Below are positions 44,312 to 52,225 of a stretch of 64,000 nucleotides of DNA, piece by piece. A program made the translations under genes and the position numbers. Positions within the stretch are counted from its first letter, which is position 1. Every line of letters starts with the position of its first letter. The notes below the pieces were generated by a model. It made no database searches. It was not told the origin of the DNA and saw nothing but the letters and a program-made list of their open reading frames with translations. Source of the stretch: Ferranicluibacter rubi (lineage in GTDB: Bacteria > Pseudomonadota > Alphaproteobacteria > Rhizobiales > Rhizobiaceae); NCBI RefSeq assembly GCF_011603255.1, contig NZ_JAANCM010000006.1:62001-126000 (forward strand). The letters run 5' to 3'.

Positions 44312-45376
44312 TCAGCGTCGCCTGAGCACGGTACCGATGCGGCGCCGGAGGCGATCCGCCAGCGCGGCGAGCCCGTCGGGTTCCAGCACCAGAAAGAGGA
44401 TGATCAGCGCGCCGAGCACGATGCGCTGGCTCATGTCGAGCACGCCGGAATCGAACACGTCGCCGAGCACGAAGGATCCGAAACGGGAGAGCACGAGCGG
44501 AAAGGCGACGATGAGGGCCGCGCCAAAGAAGGCGCCGCGAATGGTGGCGAGCCCGCCGATGATGACGATGAAGAGGATCTGGAACGACCGGTCGAGATTG
44601 AAGCCGGCCGGCTCCACCGTGCGCAGATAGGCGAATGCCCAGAGCACGCCGGCAACCCCGATGATGAAGGAGGAGACCGCAAAGGCCAGAAGCTTGGTCT
44701 TCAGCACGGGAACGCCGATGATGCGTGCCGCCGTTTCGTTGTCGCGCACCGCGATGAAGTTGCGGCCCGTCTGCGAGATCACCAGCCGGTAGCTGAGAAA
44801 GGTCAGCACGGTGACGACGGTGAGCGCGAAGAGATAGCGCCCGACAGGCCCCTCCACGGTCAAGCCCGCCACATGCAGCGGCGGCGCATCGATGACGCCC
44901 GAGGCGCTGTCATTGGAGAACCAGCTGAATTTCGTCAGCGCCCATTGCACGAAGAACTGGGCGGCGAGCGTAGAAACGGCGAGATAGAAACCCTTCAGCC
45001 GCAGGCTCGGCAGGCCGAAGGCGAGCCCGATGGCGGCGGCCGACAGGCCCGCGAGCACGATGCTGCCGATCAGCGGAAGCCCCTCGACGCGCAAATTGAA
45101 ATTATACGCCGCATAGGCGCCAACGGCCATGAAGGCGGCACTGCCGAGCGAGACCTGGCCTGCATAGCCTGTGAGAATATTGAGCCCGACGCCGGCCAGC
45201 GACAGCGCCAGAAAGGGCAGAAGGATCGCCTCGAAGAGGTAATTCGTCGCAAGCAAAGGCACCGCGAGATAGGCCACAGCAAGCGTTGTCACGGGCAAAG
45301 CCCAGCCGGGCAGGCTGCGCGAGAGGCGGGTTTCGGGCCGGCTTCCTGGAATGAGATCGGTCGCAAAGGCGGTCAT
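44312..45376 (-). CDS. ABC permease, LivM type
   Basis: 354 residues with about nine membrane segments. LNILTGYAGQVSLGSAAFMAVGAYAAY and GLPSLRLKGFYLAVSTLAAQFFVQW are diagnostic of LivM-type subunits, as is GRNFIAVRDNETAARIIGVPVLKTKLLAFAVSSFIIGVAG. The ATG at 45376 (AAGGG eight bases upstream) is two bases past the LivH-type stop. It forms the channel with that subunit. The upstream half of the long open frame is out-of-phase shadow of the neighbouring permease. Confidence 0.93.
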   Translation of the reverse strand: MTAFATDLIPGSRPETRLSRSLPGWALPVTTLAVAYLAVPLLATNYLFEAILLPFLALSLAGVGLNILTGYAGQVSLGSAAFMAVGAYAAYNFNLRVEGLPLIGSIVLAGLSAAAIGLAFGLPSLRLKGFYLAVSTLAAQFFVQWALTKFSWFSNDSASGVIDAPPLHVAGLTVEGPVGRYLFALTVVTVLTFLSYRLVISQTGRNFIAVRDNETAARIIGVPVLKTKLLAFAVSSFIIGVAGVLWAFAYLRTVEPAGFNLDRSFQILFIVIIGGLATIRGAFFGAALIVAFPLVLSRFGSFVLGDVFDSGVLDMSQRIVLGALIILFLVLEPDGLAALADRLRRRIGTVLRRR

Positions 45377-45378
45377 GG

Positions 45379-46275
45379 TCACACCCTTTCCACACGCTTC
45401 TGGCCGAACAGGCCGGCGGGCCGCACGAGCAGCACGACGAGCGCCAGCACATAGGCAAACCAGCTCTCGATGCCGCCGCCGAAATAATCGCCGAGATAGA
45501 CTTCCGCGAGCTTCTCGGCCGCGCCGATCAGCAGGCCGCCGACGATGGCGCCCGGAATGGAATCGAAGCCGCCGAGCACCAGCACCGGCAGGGCCTTCAG
45601 CACCACCAGCGACAGGGAGAACTGGACGCCGACGCGCGCGCCCCAGAGAAGCCCCGCCACCAGCGCGACAAGACCTGCCGCTGCCCAAACGGTCGCCCAG
45701 ATCACGGGCAGCCGCAGCCCGACGGCGAGTGCCGCGAAGGGATCGTCCGCCACCGCCCGAAAGCCGAGGCCGATGCGGGTATAGCGGAAGAAGACCGAAA
45801 GCACGGCCACCAGAGTGGCGGCGACGGCGGCGGCGAACAGATCGAATTGACTGATGAAGACGCCGCTGACATCGAAGGGTACATCCTCGATGCCGAGATC
45901 GAGCCCGTGCACCTGCGTGCCCCAGATCAGCTGTGCCGCACCCTCGATGACGTAGGACAGGCCGAGCGTCGCCATGAACAGGGTGATCGGTGGCCGGTTC
46001 GTCAAGGGCCGCAGCACCGTCCGCTCGATGGTGATACCGAGCACGACCATGATCGCGAAGGTGATGGCAAAGGCGAGCGGAAACGAGATGCCCCGTTCCG
46101 TCAGGCTGACGAAGGTCAGCGCGGCAAAGAGCAGCATGGCCCCTTGCGCGAAATTCAGCACGCCGGAGGTCTTGTAGATCAGCACGAAACCGATCGCGAC
46201 CAGCGAATACATCACGCCGGAAAGCAGCCCGCCGACAAGAACCTCGAGGAAGAACAGCCCGTCGAACCCCTCCAT
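45379..46275 (-). CDS. ABC permease, LivH type
   Basis: 298 residues with about eight membrane segments. GLLSGVMYSLVAIGFVLIYKTSGVLNFAQGAMLLFAAL is the classical LivH N-terminus. GFRAVADDPFAALAVGLRLPVIWATVWAAAGLVALVAG matches the cytoplasmic loop and following segment, and LPVLVLGGFDSIPGAIVGGLLIG is conserved near the C-terminus. The ATG at 46275 overlaps the LivG-type stop by one base. Confidence 0.93.
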   Translation of the reverse strand: MEGFDGLFFLEVLVGGLLSGVMYSLVAIGFVLIYKTSGVLNFAQGAMLLFAALTFVSLTERGISFPLAFAITFAIMVVLGITIERTVLRPLTNRPPITLFMATLGLSYVIEGAAQLIWGTQVHGLDLGIEDVPFDVSGVFISQFDLFAAAVAATLVAVLSVFFRYTRIGLGFRAVADDPFAALAVGLRLPVIWATVWAAAGLVALVAGLLWGARVGVQFSLSLVVLKALPVLVLGGFDSIPGAIVGGLLIGAAEKLAEVYLGDYFGGGIESWFAYVLALVVLLVRPAGLFGQKRVERV

Positions 46276-47249
46276 CACAGGTCCTCCCCGCGCGCAACGT
46301 CGTCGTCCCCATCATCGGCATCGGCGATGCCGAGATAGGCATCGATGACACGCGGGTCGCGCTGCACCTCGGCCGGCGTTCCCAGCGCGATGTTCCGGCC
46401 GTGGTCGAATACGGCGACGCGGTCGGACAGGCTCATGACGACGCCGATGTCATGCTCGATCAGCACGACCGTCGTGCCGAACCTGTCGCGCGCGGCCCTC
46501 ACGAAGCCCGCCATCTCGTTCTTCTCGGTCGCCGTCATCCCGGCCATCGGTTCGTCGAGCAGCAGGATATCCGGCTCGGCGACGAGCGCGCGGGCGAGTT
46601 CCACGCGCTTCTGCAGGCCATAGGGCAGCGTCCCGACCGGGCGATCGACAAGGGAAGAAAGCTGCAAGAAATCAATGACATCGATGGCTCGCGCCCGTGC
46701 ATCGAGCCTCTCCCGCCGCGCCCGACCGAAGCCTGCGATCTGCTCGATGAAGCTGGAGCGCACCGTGTGCGCCCGGCCCGCCACCACATTGTCGAGAACG
46801 CTGAGACCCGGAAACAGCGCGAGGTTCTGGAAGGTGCGGGCGACGCCGAGACCCGCGAGCCTCTGTGTCGGAACCTGCCCGTAGCGCTGCCCCTTGAGGA
46901 GGACATGGCCGCGATCCGCCCGGTAGACGCCGCTGATGATGTTGACGATCGAGCTCTTGCCCGCCCCGTTCGGCCCGATGATCGCCAGGATCTCGCCCCG
47001 CCGCACCGAAATATCGACCTCCGACAGCGCCGAGACGCCGCCGAAGGACAGGGAGACGCCGTCGAGCTCAAGCACGGCATCGCCCGCACTCGGAGCGACG
47101 CCGACCGGCAGCTTGGCAGCGGGATGCACCTGGGCATCCGCATCCGCATCTGCCACCAGGCTCGGCCGTGCGCGCGGCGCCGTCTCGAAGGCCACGGCAG
47201 AGGCCGCGATCCAGGCCCCGGCCGAGGCTCCTGTCAAAACCAGTGTCAT
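46275..47249 (-). CDS. ABC transporter ATPase, LivG type, with extra N-terminal segment
   Basis: About 324 residues. The ATPase core begins near residue 58 (LELDGVSLSFGGVSALSEVD) with Walker A GPNGAGKSSIVN, LPYGLQKRVELARALVAEPDILLLDEPMAGM and LIEHDIGVVMSLSDRVAVFDHG. The 55-60 residues before it (MTLVLTGASAGAWIAASAVAFE and an Ala/Asp-rich stretch VADADADAQVHPAAKLPVGV) are not part of a normal LivG. The true start may lie further in, or this is a genuine extension. The C-terminus is acidic (DADDGDDDVARGEDL). It works with the LivF-type subunit at 42003. Confidence 0.88.
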   Translation of the reverse strand: MTLVLTGASAGAWIAASAVAFETAPRARPSLVADADADAQVHPAAKLPVGVAPSAGDAVLELDGVSLSFGGVSALSEVDISVRRGEILAIIGPNGAGKSSIVNIISGVYRADRGHVLLKGQRYGQVPTQRLAGLGVARTFQNLALFPGLSVLDNVVAGRAHTVRSSFIEQIAGFGRARRERLDARARAIDVIDFLQLSSLVDRPVGTLPYGLQKRVELARALVAEPDILLLDEPMAGMTATEKNEMAGFVRAARDRFGTTVVLIEHDIGVVMSLSDRVAVFDHGRNIALGTPAEVQRDPRVIDAYLGIADADDGDDDVARGEDL

Positions 47250-47414
47250 CGCGTCCGCGCCCTTTGCCCGAAAACGCGCTGCCGACAATCCGAACCGGGC
47301 TCGTCGCGCGCGCAAAATCCCCTTCGCAGGGCCTTGTGACCCTGCGTCTTTCAATGTTCCGATTGTCGTATGCGCCTGTCGCGGCGACCGTCAGCCGGCC
47401 ACCGTTCTCATGCG

Positions 47415-48518
47415 TCATTCCGCCGCGATGGCGCTCGCCGCCTCGGCATTCTCGATCTCCCGCACCAGCGGAATGACGTGTTTACCGAAATATTCGACCT
47501 CTTCCTGGAAGTGGAGGAAGCCGAGGAGGATGAGATCGGCGCCGGCGCGCTTCAGGTCCACCACGCGCTGCGCCACCTGTTCCGGTGTGCCGATGAGGTT
47601 GGAGCGGAAGCCGTCATTGTACTGCACGAGGTCGTCGAAGGAGGATTTCGCCCAGTTGCCCTCGCCCTCGGGCGATGACTTGCCGGCATTCTTCACCTCG
47701 TGGCCGAAGGCGTTGACGGCCTCCGGATTGGCCTTCTCGATGATTTCGGCAAGCACTGCCCGCGCCTCTTCCTCGGTATCGCGCACGATGGCGAAGGCGT
47801 TGACCCCGACGCGCACGCTGTGGCCGTTCTCCTTCGCCTTGCCCTGGATGTCGGCCACCTGCTTGCCGATTTCCTCCGGCGTATTGCCATTGGTGAAGTA
47901 CCAGTCCGACACGCGCGAGGCCATGTCGCGGGCGGCGCGCGAGGAGCCGCCCTGGAAGATTTCCGGCTGCGGATCGATCGGCTTCGGCTTCAGCGAATAA
48001 TCGTTGAAGCGATAGAAATCGCCGTGGAAGGTGAAGTTGTCTTCCGTCCAGATGCCGCGAAGCGCCCGGATGAACTCCTCGGAGCGCCGGTAGCGCTCGT
48101 CATGGTCGAGCCAGTGCTCGCCGATGGCATGGAATTCGCCGCGAAACCAGCCGCTGACGACGTTGACCGCGACGCGGCCGTTGGTCAGATGGTTGATCGT
48201 GGCAATCTGCTTGGCTGCCAACGTCGGGTTCCACGGCCCCGGCAGGATCGCCGCGATGACCTTCAGCGTCGTCGTGGATTCCAGCAGCGCATGGCTGAAG
48301 GAGACCGACTCGTGCTGGAACTCGGCGCCGTAGCCGGCGGTGAAGCGGATCTGGCTCAGCGCATATTCGAACCCGTTCGCCTCGGCGATCTGCGCCAGCT
48401 TCCTGTTGTAGTCGATCGACCAGCTCGTCCGCTGCTCGATATCGGAAATGACGAGACCGCCCGAGACATTGGGCACCCAGTAGGCAAATTTGACCGGCTC
48501 TCGGCTGGTATAGGACAT
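47415..48518 (-). CDS. sfnG: FMNH2-dependent dimethyl sulfone monooxygenase
   Basis: 367 residues of the luciferase-like family. The distinctive opening REPVKFAYWVPNVSGGLVISDIEQRTSWSIDYN, then ALSQIRFTAGYGAEFQHESVSFSHALL, NVVSGWFRGEFHAIGEHWLDHDERYRRSEEFIRAL and EIFQGGSSRAARDMASRVSDWYFTNG match SfnG. SfnG oxidises dimethyl sulfone with FMNH2 and O2, yielding methanesulfinate and formaldehyde. It follows the FMN reductase gene by 22 bp, its natural electron donor. 165 bp separate it from the LivG-type gene, but all genes run in the same direction without an evident terminator. Confidence 0.93.
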   Translation of the reverse strand: MSYTSREPVKFAYWVPNVSGGLVISDIEQRTSWSIDYNRKLAQIAEANGFEYALSQIRFTAGYGAEFQHESVSFSHALLESTTTLKVIAAILPGPWNPTLAAKQIATINHLTNGRVAVNVVSGWFRGEFHAIGEHWLDHDERYRRSEEFIRALRGIWTEDNFTFHGDFYRFNDYSLKPKPIDPQPEIFQGGSSRAARDMASRVSDWYFTNGNTPEEIGKQVADIQGKAKENGHSVRVGVNAFAIVRDTEEEARAVLAEIIEKANPEAVNAFGHEVKNAGKSSPEGEGNWAKSSFDDLVQYNDGFRSNLIGTPEQVAQRVVDLKRAGADLILLGFLHFQEEVEYFGKHVIPLVREIENAEAASAIAAE

Positions 48519-48540
48519 GGTGTTCTCCTCTTGAAATCGA

Positions 48541-49155
48541 TTAAGCAGACGCCGCGCTCAGCAATGGACGCGATGTGCGCTCCGCATCGGTATGGACAAA
48601 GTCGGCATGGGCCCGGGTCGCATCGGGGGGCAGCACCCGTTCCAGCTCCGAAACGGCCCGTTCGATCCGGGTCCGCATAGCGGGATTGGTGAGGGTGTGG
48701 TTGGTAAAATCGGCCTCGGTGGCATAGATCGCCGCCGGCAGCGTCAGCGCGTTGAAGAAGCCGAACAGTGGCCGCAACTGGTGCTCCGTCATCAGCCCAT
48801 GCAGCGGCGTGCCGCCGGTGGCCGCGAGAATGACCGGCTTGCCGGCCAGTGCGCGGTAATCGACAAGGTCGAACAGATGCTTCAGAGCGCCAGTATAGGA
48901 CGCCCGATAGACCGGAGATCCCACCACCAGCACATCCGCAGCCTCGACCGCATCGACGATTGCCCGCCCCTCGGCATCAAGCTGGTCCGCCCGCAGCGCC
49001 CGGAACAGAACCGGCGCCGCATCGACAAGCTCGATGACGCGCGATACAGCGCCCCGCGCCTGCCCTTGCACCCCCACGGCATCCACGATTGCCGTGACGA
49101 GGGCCGCAGTGCGTGACGGCTGTTTGACATTGCCCGACAGGCCCAAAATCTTCAT
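48541..49155 (-). CDS. msuE: NAD(P)H-dependent FMN reductase (MsuE/SsuE type)
   Basis: 204 residues, flavodoxin-like fold. The N-terminal KILGLSGNVKQPSRTAALV binds the FMN phosphate; VLVVGSPVYRASYTGALKHLFDLVD and GKPVILAATGGTPLHGLMTEHQLRPLFGFFNA match MsuE. It supplies FMNH2 to SfnG and probably to other flavin monooxygenases in this window (6219 and sfnB). The ATG at 49155 is chosen over a GTG four codons upstream. It is the first gene of the sulfur operon. The shared 15-bp promoter element lies 30-44 bp upstream. Confidence 0.9.
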   Translation of the reverse strand: MKILGLSGNVKQPSRTAALVTAIVDAVGVQGQARGAVSRVIELVDAAPVLFRALRADQLDAEGRAIVDAVEAADVLVVGSPVYRASYTGALKHLFDLVDYRALAGKPVILAATGGTPLHGLMTEHQLRPLFGFFNALTLPAAIYATEADFTNHTLTNPAMRTRIERAVSELERVLPPDATRAHADFVHTDAERTSRPLLSAASA

Positions 49156-49184
49156 CGCTGGAAACACCTCATTTGCCCCCTTAC

Positions 49185-49199
49185 TCTATGGATTTTATA
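49185..49199 (-). promoter_or_regulatory. Shared 15-bp promoter element, copy 3
   Basis: The minus strand reads TATAAAATCCATAGA upstream of msuE. It matches the copy at 1060-1074 at 14 of 15 positions, and the exact identity between these two loci extends over 19 bases (AAATCCATAGAGTAAGGGG, 49177-49195). Its position suggests a promoter or regulator site for the sulfur operon. Confidence 0.5.
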
Positions 49200-49422
49200 T
49201 TTTTCGGGTAACAATCGCTTGCTAATGTTCCGGTCGATTGTGGAATAATGATCTCGCGCCGCAGAGCCGAAAGCGGATGATTAAACTCCGCCCGCTGGAA
49301 ACGGCGATGTGTGGTGATGGCGGAGCCCATACCCAACGGACCTCATGGGACCAGACGGTTTTTCGTCAAATCGCCTCCCCCTGCGAAATATCCGCATAAT
49401 GGCGCGCCGTCCCAGCCCCTGT

Positions 49423-50634
49423 TCATCCCAAGGCCTTCAACATCGGGGTGATCGAGAAGCGTCCCTGTTCGGCCTTGGCGGTGAGGTCGCGCAGATAGCC
49501 GCCGGGCGAGCGGATGACGGTGCTGCGTTTCAGGATGGCGGCGATGACGATGGCGGCGGGGATGTCGCCCATGGCGTTACGGGCTGCGGCCATGGCGCTG
49601 GGACTGATGCGGAGCATGGAGCGGACGACCTCGGCCGCATCGATCACATCCTGCCAGCGGGAAATGCCGCCACGGGCGTAATCGGCGATATCAGGGCAAA
49701 GGTTGAGAAAATCCTTCAGCGCAAGGCCTGTCGATGTCCGCTTCGGCGCTATCGGTTCTCCGGCTTCGTCCTCTGTTTTCAGTCTTTGGCCGTTTTTATC
49801 AAAAGAGAGATCTGATTCTGAATTCTGAATATGGTGCTCAGAATGACGCTCACTGGCGCTCATTTCCTCGTCGGTAAGTGCGTTGAGATAACCGGTTTCC
49901 ACCTCCGCACGCAGCCGTACGAGCGCGTTGCAGCGGGCCGACAGATCCGCTTCCGTGCCGTTGCGCTGGACCCGGCCGGAGAGGTCACGCAGCCGTTCGA
50001 CGAACCCCTGCCAGGGATCGGCACCGCGTTCGGTCCGACCTTCGGCAAAGGCGGCAGCGATGGTCTTGGCGATATCTCGCAGGTGCAGCGTGATTTCGGC
50101 GCGCAGGCGAGAGATGCGGCGGGCAGTGTCGCGGGACGTGGCAGCGGTGGCGAGAATGTCTTCGGCCCGCAGCGCCAGCGGTGCGAGATCGAAGCCGAAC
50201 GCGGTCTCGACGTCGCCGTGATCGTCGCGACGGCAGTAACGCTTGCCGTTGGCGCTATCGCGGCGCAGGATCAGCCCGGCCTCCACGAGGCTTGCGAGAT
50301 GGCGCCTGAGCGTGGCGGGCGACATGCCGCGTGCGCGAAGCGACAATTCGGCATTGGAGGGGAAGACGATGATCGGCGCGCGACCATCGAGATGGCGGTC
50401 CTGATGAAAGCTCGCCAGCGCCTCGAGCACGGCGATCGCCCGGTCGGAGAGTTTCCAGACGGTGCGGGCTTCGCTGAGCGCCCGGATGATCTGGTATTTC
50501 TCCGCCTGGCCGGTCGCATTGCCGCCCGCGCCGTCCTTCAAACGGGACTGTCGCTTCTCCAAGTCGGCCCGAAGCGCAAAATTGCGCGCAGTCAGCCGTG
50601 CGCCGCCGAAAGGCGTCGTTGCAAATTTTTCCAT
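49423..50634 (-). CDS. repC: RepC replication initiator
   Basis: 403 residues, the usual RepC length, starting at MEKFATTPFGGARLTARNF; TTPFG near the N-terminus is the standard RepC opening. The DNA-binding half contains LSDRAIAVLEALASF and PSNAELSLRARGMSPATLRRHLASLVEAGLI (winged helix), and the C-terminal half LCPDIADYARGGISRWQDV. It is the only replication protein of repABC plasmids, and the origin normally lies within this gene. The ATG at 50634 is preceded by GGAG; the open frame to 50721 is an unlikely extension. Expression should be limited by the antisense RNA in the repB-repC gap and by RepA/RepB repression of the operon promoter. Confidence 0.95.
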   Translation of the reverse strand: MEKFATTPFGGARLTARNFALRADLEKRQSRLKDGAGGNATGQAEKYQIIRALSEARTVWKLSDRAIAVLEALASFHQDRHLDGRAPIIVFPSNAELSLRARGMSPATLRRHLASLVEAGLILRRDSANGKRYCRRDDHGDVETAFGFDLAPLALRAEDILATAATSRDTARRISRLRAEITLHLRDIAKTIAAAFAEGRTERGADPWQGFVERLRDLSGRVQRNGTEADLSARCNALVRLRAEVETGYLNALTDEEMSASERHSEHHIQNSESDLSFDKNGQRLKTEDEAGEPIAPKRTSTGLALKDFLNLCPDIADYARGGISRWQDVIDAAEVVRSMLRISPSAMAAARNAMGDIPAAIVIAAILKRSTVIRSPGGYLRDLTAKAEQGRFSITPMLKALG

Positions 50635-50978
50635 CTCTCCATCTCCGTTGGGAGGCAAGTCTCCCCCGGCACGGCACACGTCTTCCTTCGCTGACACCCT
50701 TGTTTTCAGGCGTTCAAGCACGAATGTCCTCGATATCAGAAGGCTTCACCGGACGACCGAAAACGTTCGGTCAAAGCTCCGCCGTTCGGCATTTCTACCG
50801 CTGACTCTTGACTTTGATGGCTGGAAGTGATTCTCTCGAACTGCTTAGATTGAAGAGGGCTTCCATGACGGTGACGTTTTGGGGGCCTTTTTTCTTGCTC
50901 TCTTGGTCGTCCTTTTCTGGTTCATGTCGTTTGAGGCCGCCCCGGTGTTCGAGGCGGCAAGGTCGTTGCGCCTCAGGT
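50635..50978. other. repB-repC intergenic region
   Basis: The 344 bp between the repB stop and the repC start contain no protein gene. They carry the putative counter-transcribed RNA (about 50843-50893, plus) and the repC leader it would pair with. The stretch 50894-50978 is pyrimidine-rich on the plus strand and shows nothing further. The region is longer than I would expect for this family. Confidence 0.6.
50843..50893 (+). ncRNA. Putative counter-transcribed RNA (incompatibility RNA) opposite the repC leader
   Basis: A TTGACT -35-like hexamer (50808-50813) lies on the plus strand, opposite to repC; the -10 at about 50831 is weak. Some 45 bases on, GGCTTCC (50858-50864) pairs with GGGGGCC (50881-50887, with G-T pairs) and is followed by TTTTTT (50888-50893), a rho-independent terminator. 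The implied RNA of about 50 nt in the repB-repC gap matches the size and place of ctRNAs that repress repC in repABC plasmids. The 5' end is an estimate. Confidence 0.6.
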
Positions 50979-52124
50979 TCAGCTCTCGCCGTCCGCCTCG
51001 CGCTCGAAGGTTTCATGCGCCTCCGCCAGGAGGGCGGCTGCGGCATCGATGAAGGCAGGCGGCGTGCCCTCGGCAAATTCGATCCGCGTCGCGCCGTTCT
51101 CCACCTTCAGTCGGGCAAAGACCCGACCACGGGCATCCGTCAGCGATCTCACATCTCCGCTCTCAGCCTGCCCTGCCCTGCGCTTCGTCTTCATCGGCTT
51201 GCCCAGGGCGTCGAGATGGGAAAACAGGATCTGGAAGCGTCGATCACTGTCGGCCGCCTTGAACCGGTCGGAGTAGACGACGTCGAGGGCCTGTACCTGT
51301 CGGGCGTCTTTCGAGAGGATCTCGCCGAGCTTCATCCAGCGCTCCCGCCCGACCTTCGGCGCGGGGCCGATGAAGCGGATGAACCGGTCGGGCACGCCCT
51401 CGGCTACCTGCATCAGCCGCGAAAGCTCGCTCTTCTGCACGGCCAGCGCATCGCCGATGGTCTTGCGGTCGAAACCGCGTTCCGTGAGGTTGCGGGCAAA
51501 AAGGGCGCGCTCGATGAAGGAGAGGTTGCGGCGCTCGGCATTTTCCTTGCCTTGCGCCAGAACCAGTTCGTCGTCGGTCAGCGCGCGAATGATCGCCTTG
51601 ACCGGACGGCCGAGGCGGGCGGCGGCGCGGATGCGGCGATGGCCATAGGCCGTTTGGTAGACGCCCTGCTTCTCCGGATGCGGGCGCAGAAGCACCGGCA
51701 CCTGCTGGCCCGCCTCGCGCACGCTTTCCACCAGCGCCTCGAAATCCTCGTCCGCCGGCCCGTCGATCACGAGCCGATCCTCGACGAAGGAGGCCTCGAT
51801 CCGTGCGGGGTCGATGCCGACGACGTGCTCGCCTTCCGACAGGGCCTGGCGCAGCGCGCGGGCTTCCTCCGCCTCGCGGGTGATCGCGTTCAGGGAGAGG
51901 CCCATGACCTTGACCGCGCCGGATGCGCTGCGCGTGTGGGGTGTGAGCGGCACACCCTCCCCCGGTGTTCCCGGGTTTGTAGGGTTCTCGGCCGATTTCT
52001 GTTCGGGCGCCGGGCCTTCGTTCGGACCAGGCTTTTGCGCTTCCGCCGCACGCACGACGTCGGCCGGGCTCAGCCCGCCCCCAAACAGCGCCTTCAATTC
52101 GCTCTTGCGGTTCCCCGCCATCAT
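50979..52124 (-). CDS. repB: RepB partition protein (ParB type)
   Basis: 381 residues. The N-terminal NRKSELKALFGG leads to the ParB/Srx-like domain: LRPHPEKQGVYQTAYGHRRIRAAARLG with GHRRIRAA as the ParB box. The DNA-binding segment is ALTDDELVLAQGKENAERRNLSFIERALFARNLTERGFDRKTIGDALAVQKSELSRLMQVAEG (helix-turn-helix). It binds parS and works with RepA to segregate the plasmid and to repress the operon. Start ATG at 52124 or 52121 (GGGA upstream). 101 bp separate it from repA. The two GTTGACAGCTGTCAAC sites at 53.9 kb are its expected targets. Confidence 0.94.
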   Translation of the reverse strand: MMAGNRKSELKALFGGGLSPADVVRAAEAQKPGPNEGPAPEQKSAENPTNPGTPGEGVPLTPHTRSASGAVKVMGLSLNAITREAEEARALRQALSEGEHVVGIDPARIEASFVEDRLVIDGPADEDFEALVESVREAGQQVPVLLRPHPEKQGVYQTAYGHRRIRAAARLGRPVKAIIRALTDDELVLAQGKENAERRNLSFIERALFARNLTERGFDRKTIGDALAVQKSELSRLMQVAEGVPDRFIRFIGPAPKVGRERWMKLGEILSKDARQVQALDVVYSDRFKAADSDRRFQILFSHLDALGKPMKTKRRAGQAESGDVRSLTDARGRVFARLKVENGATRIEFAEGTPPAFIDAAAALLAEAHETFEREADGES

Positions 52125-52225
52125 CCGATCCCTTTCCGCGTTCCCGGCCCGAAAGCCGCTCGCTCAACTCGTCTGCAACAGCGAAGCGCCCTGCGGCCGC
52201 TCGCCCATCCCTGACCCTGACCCCG

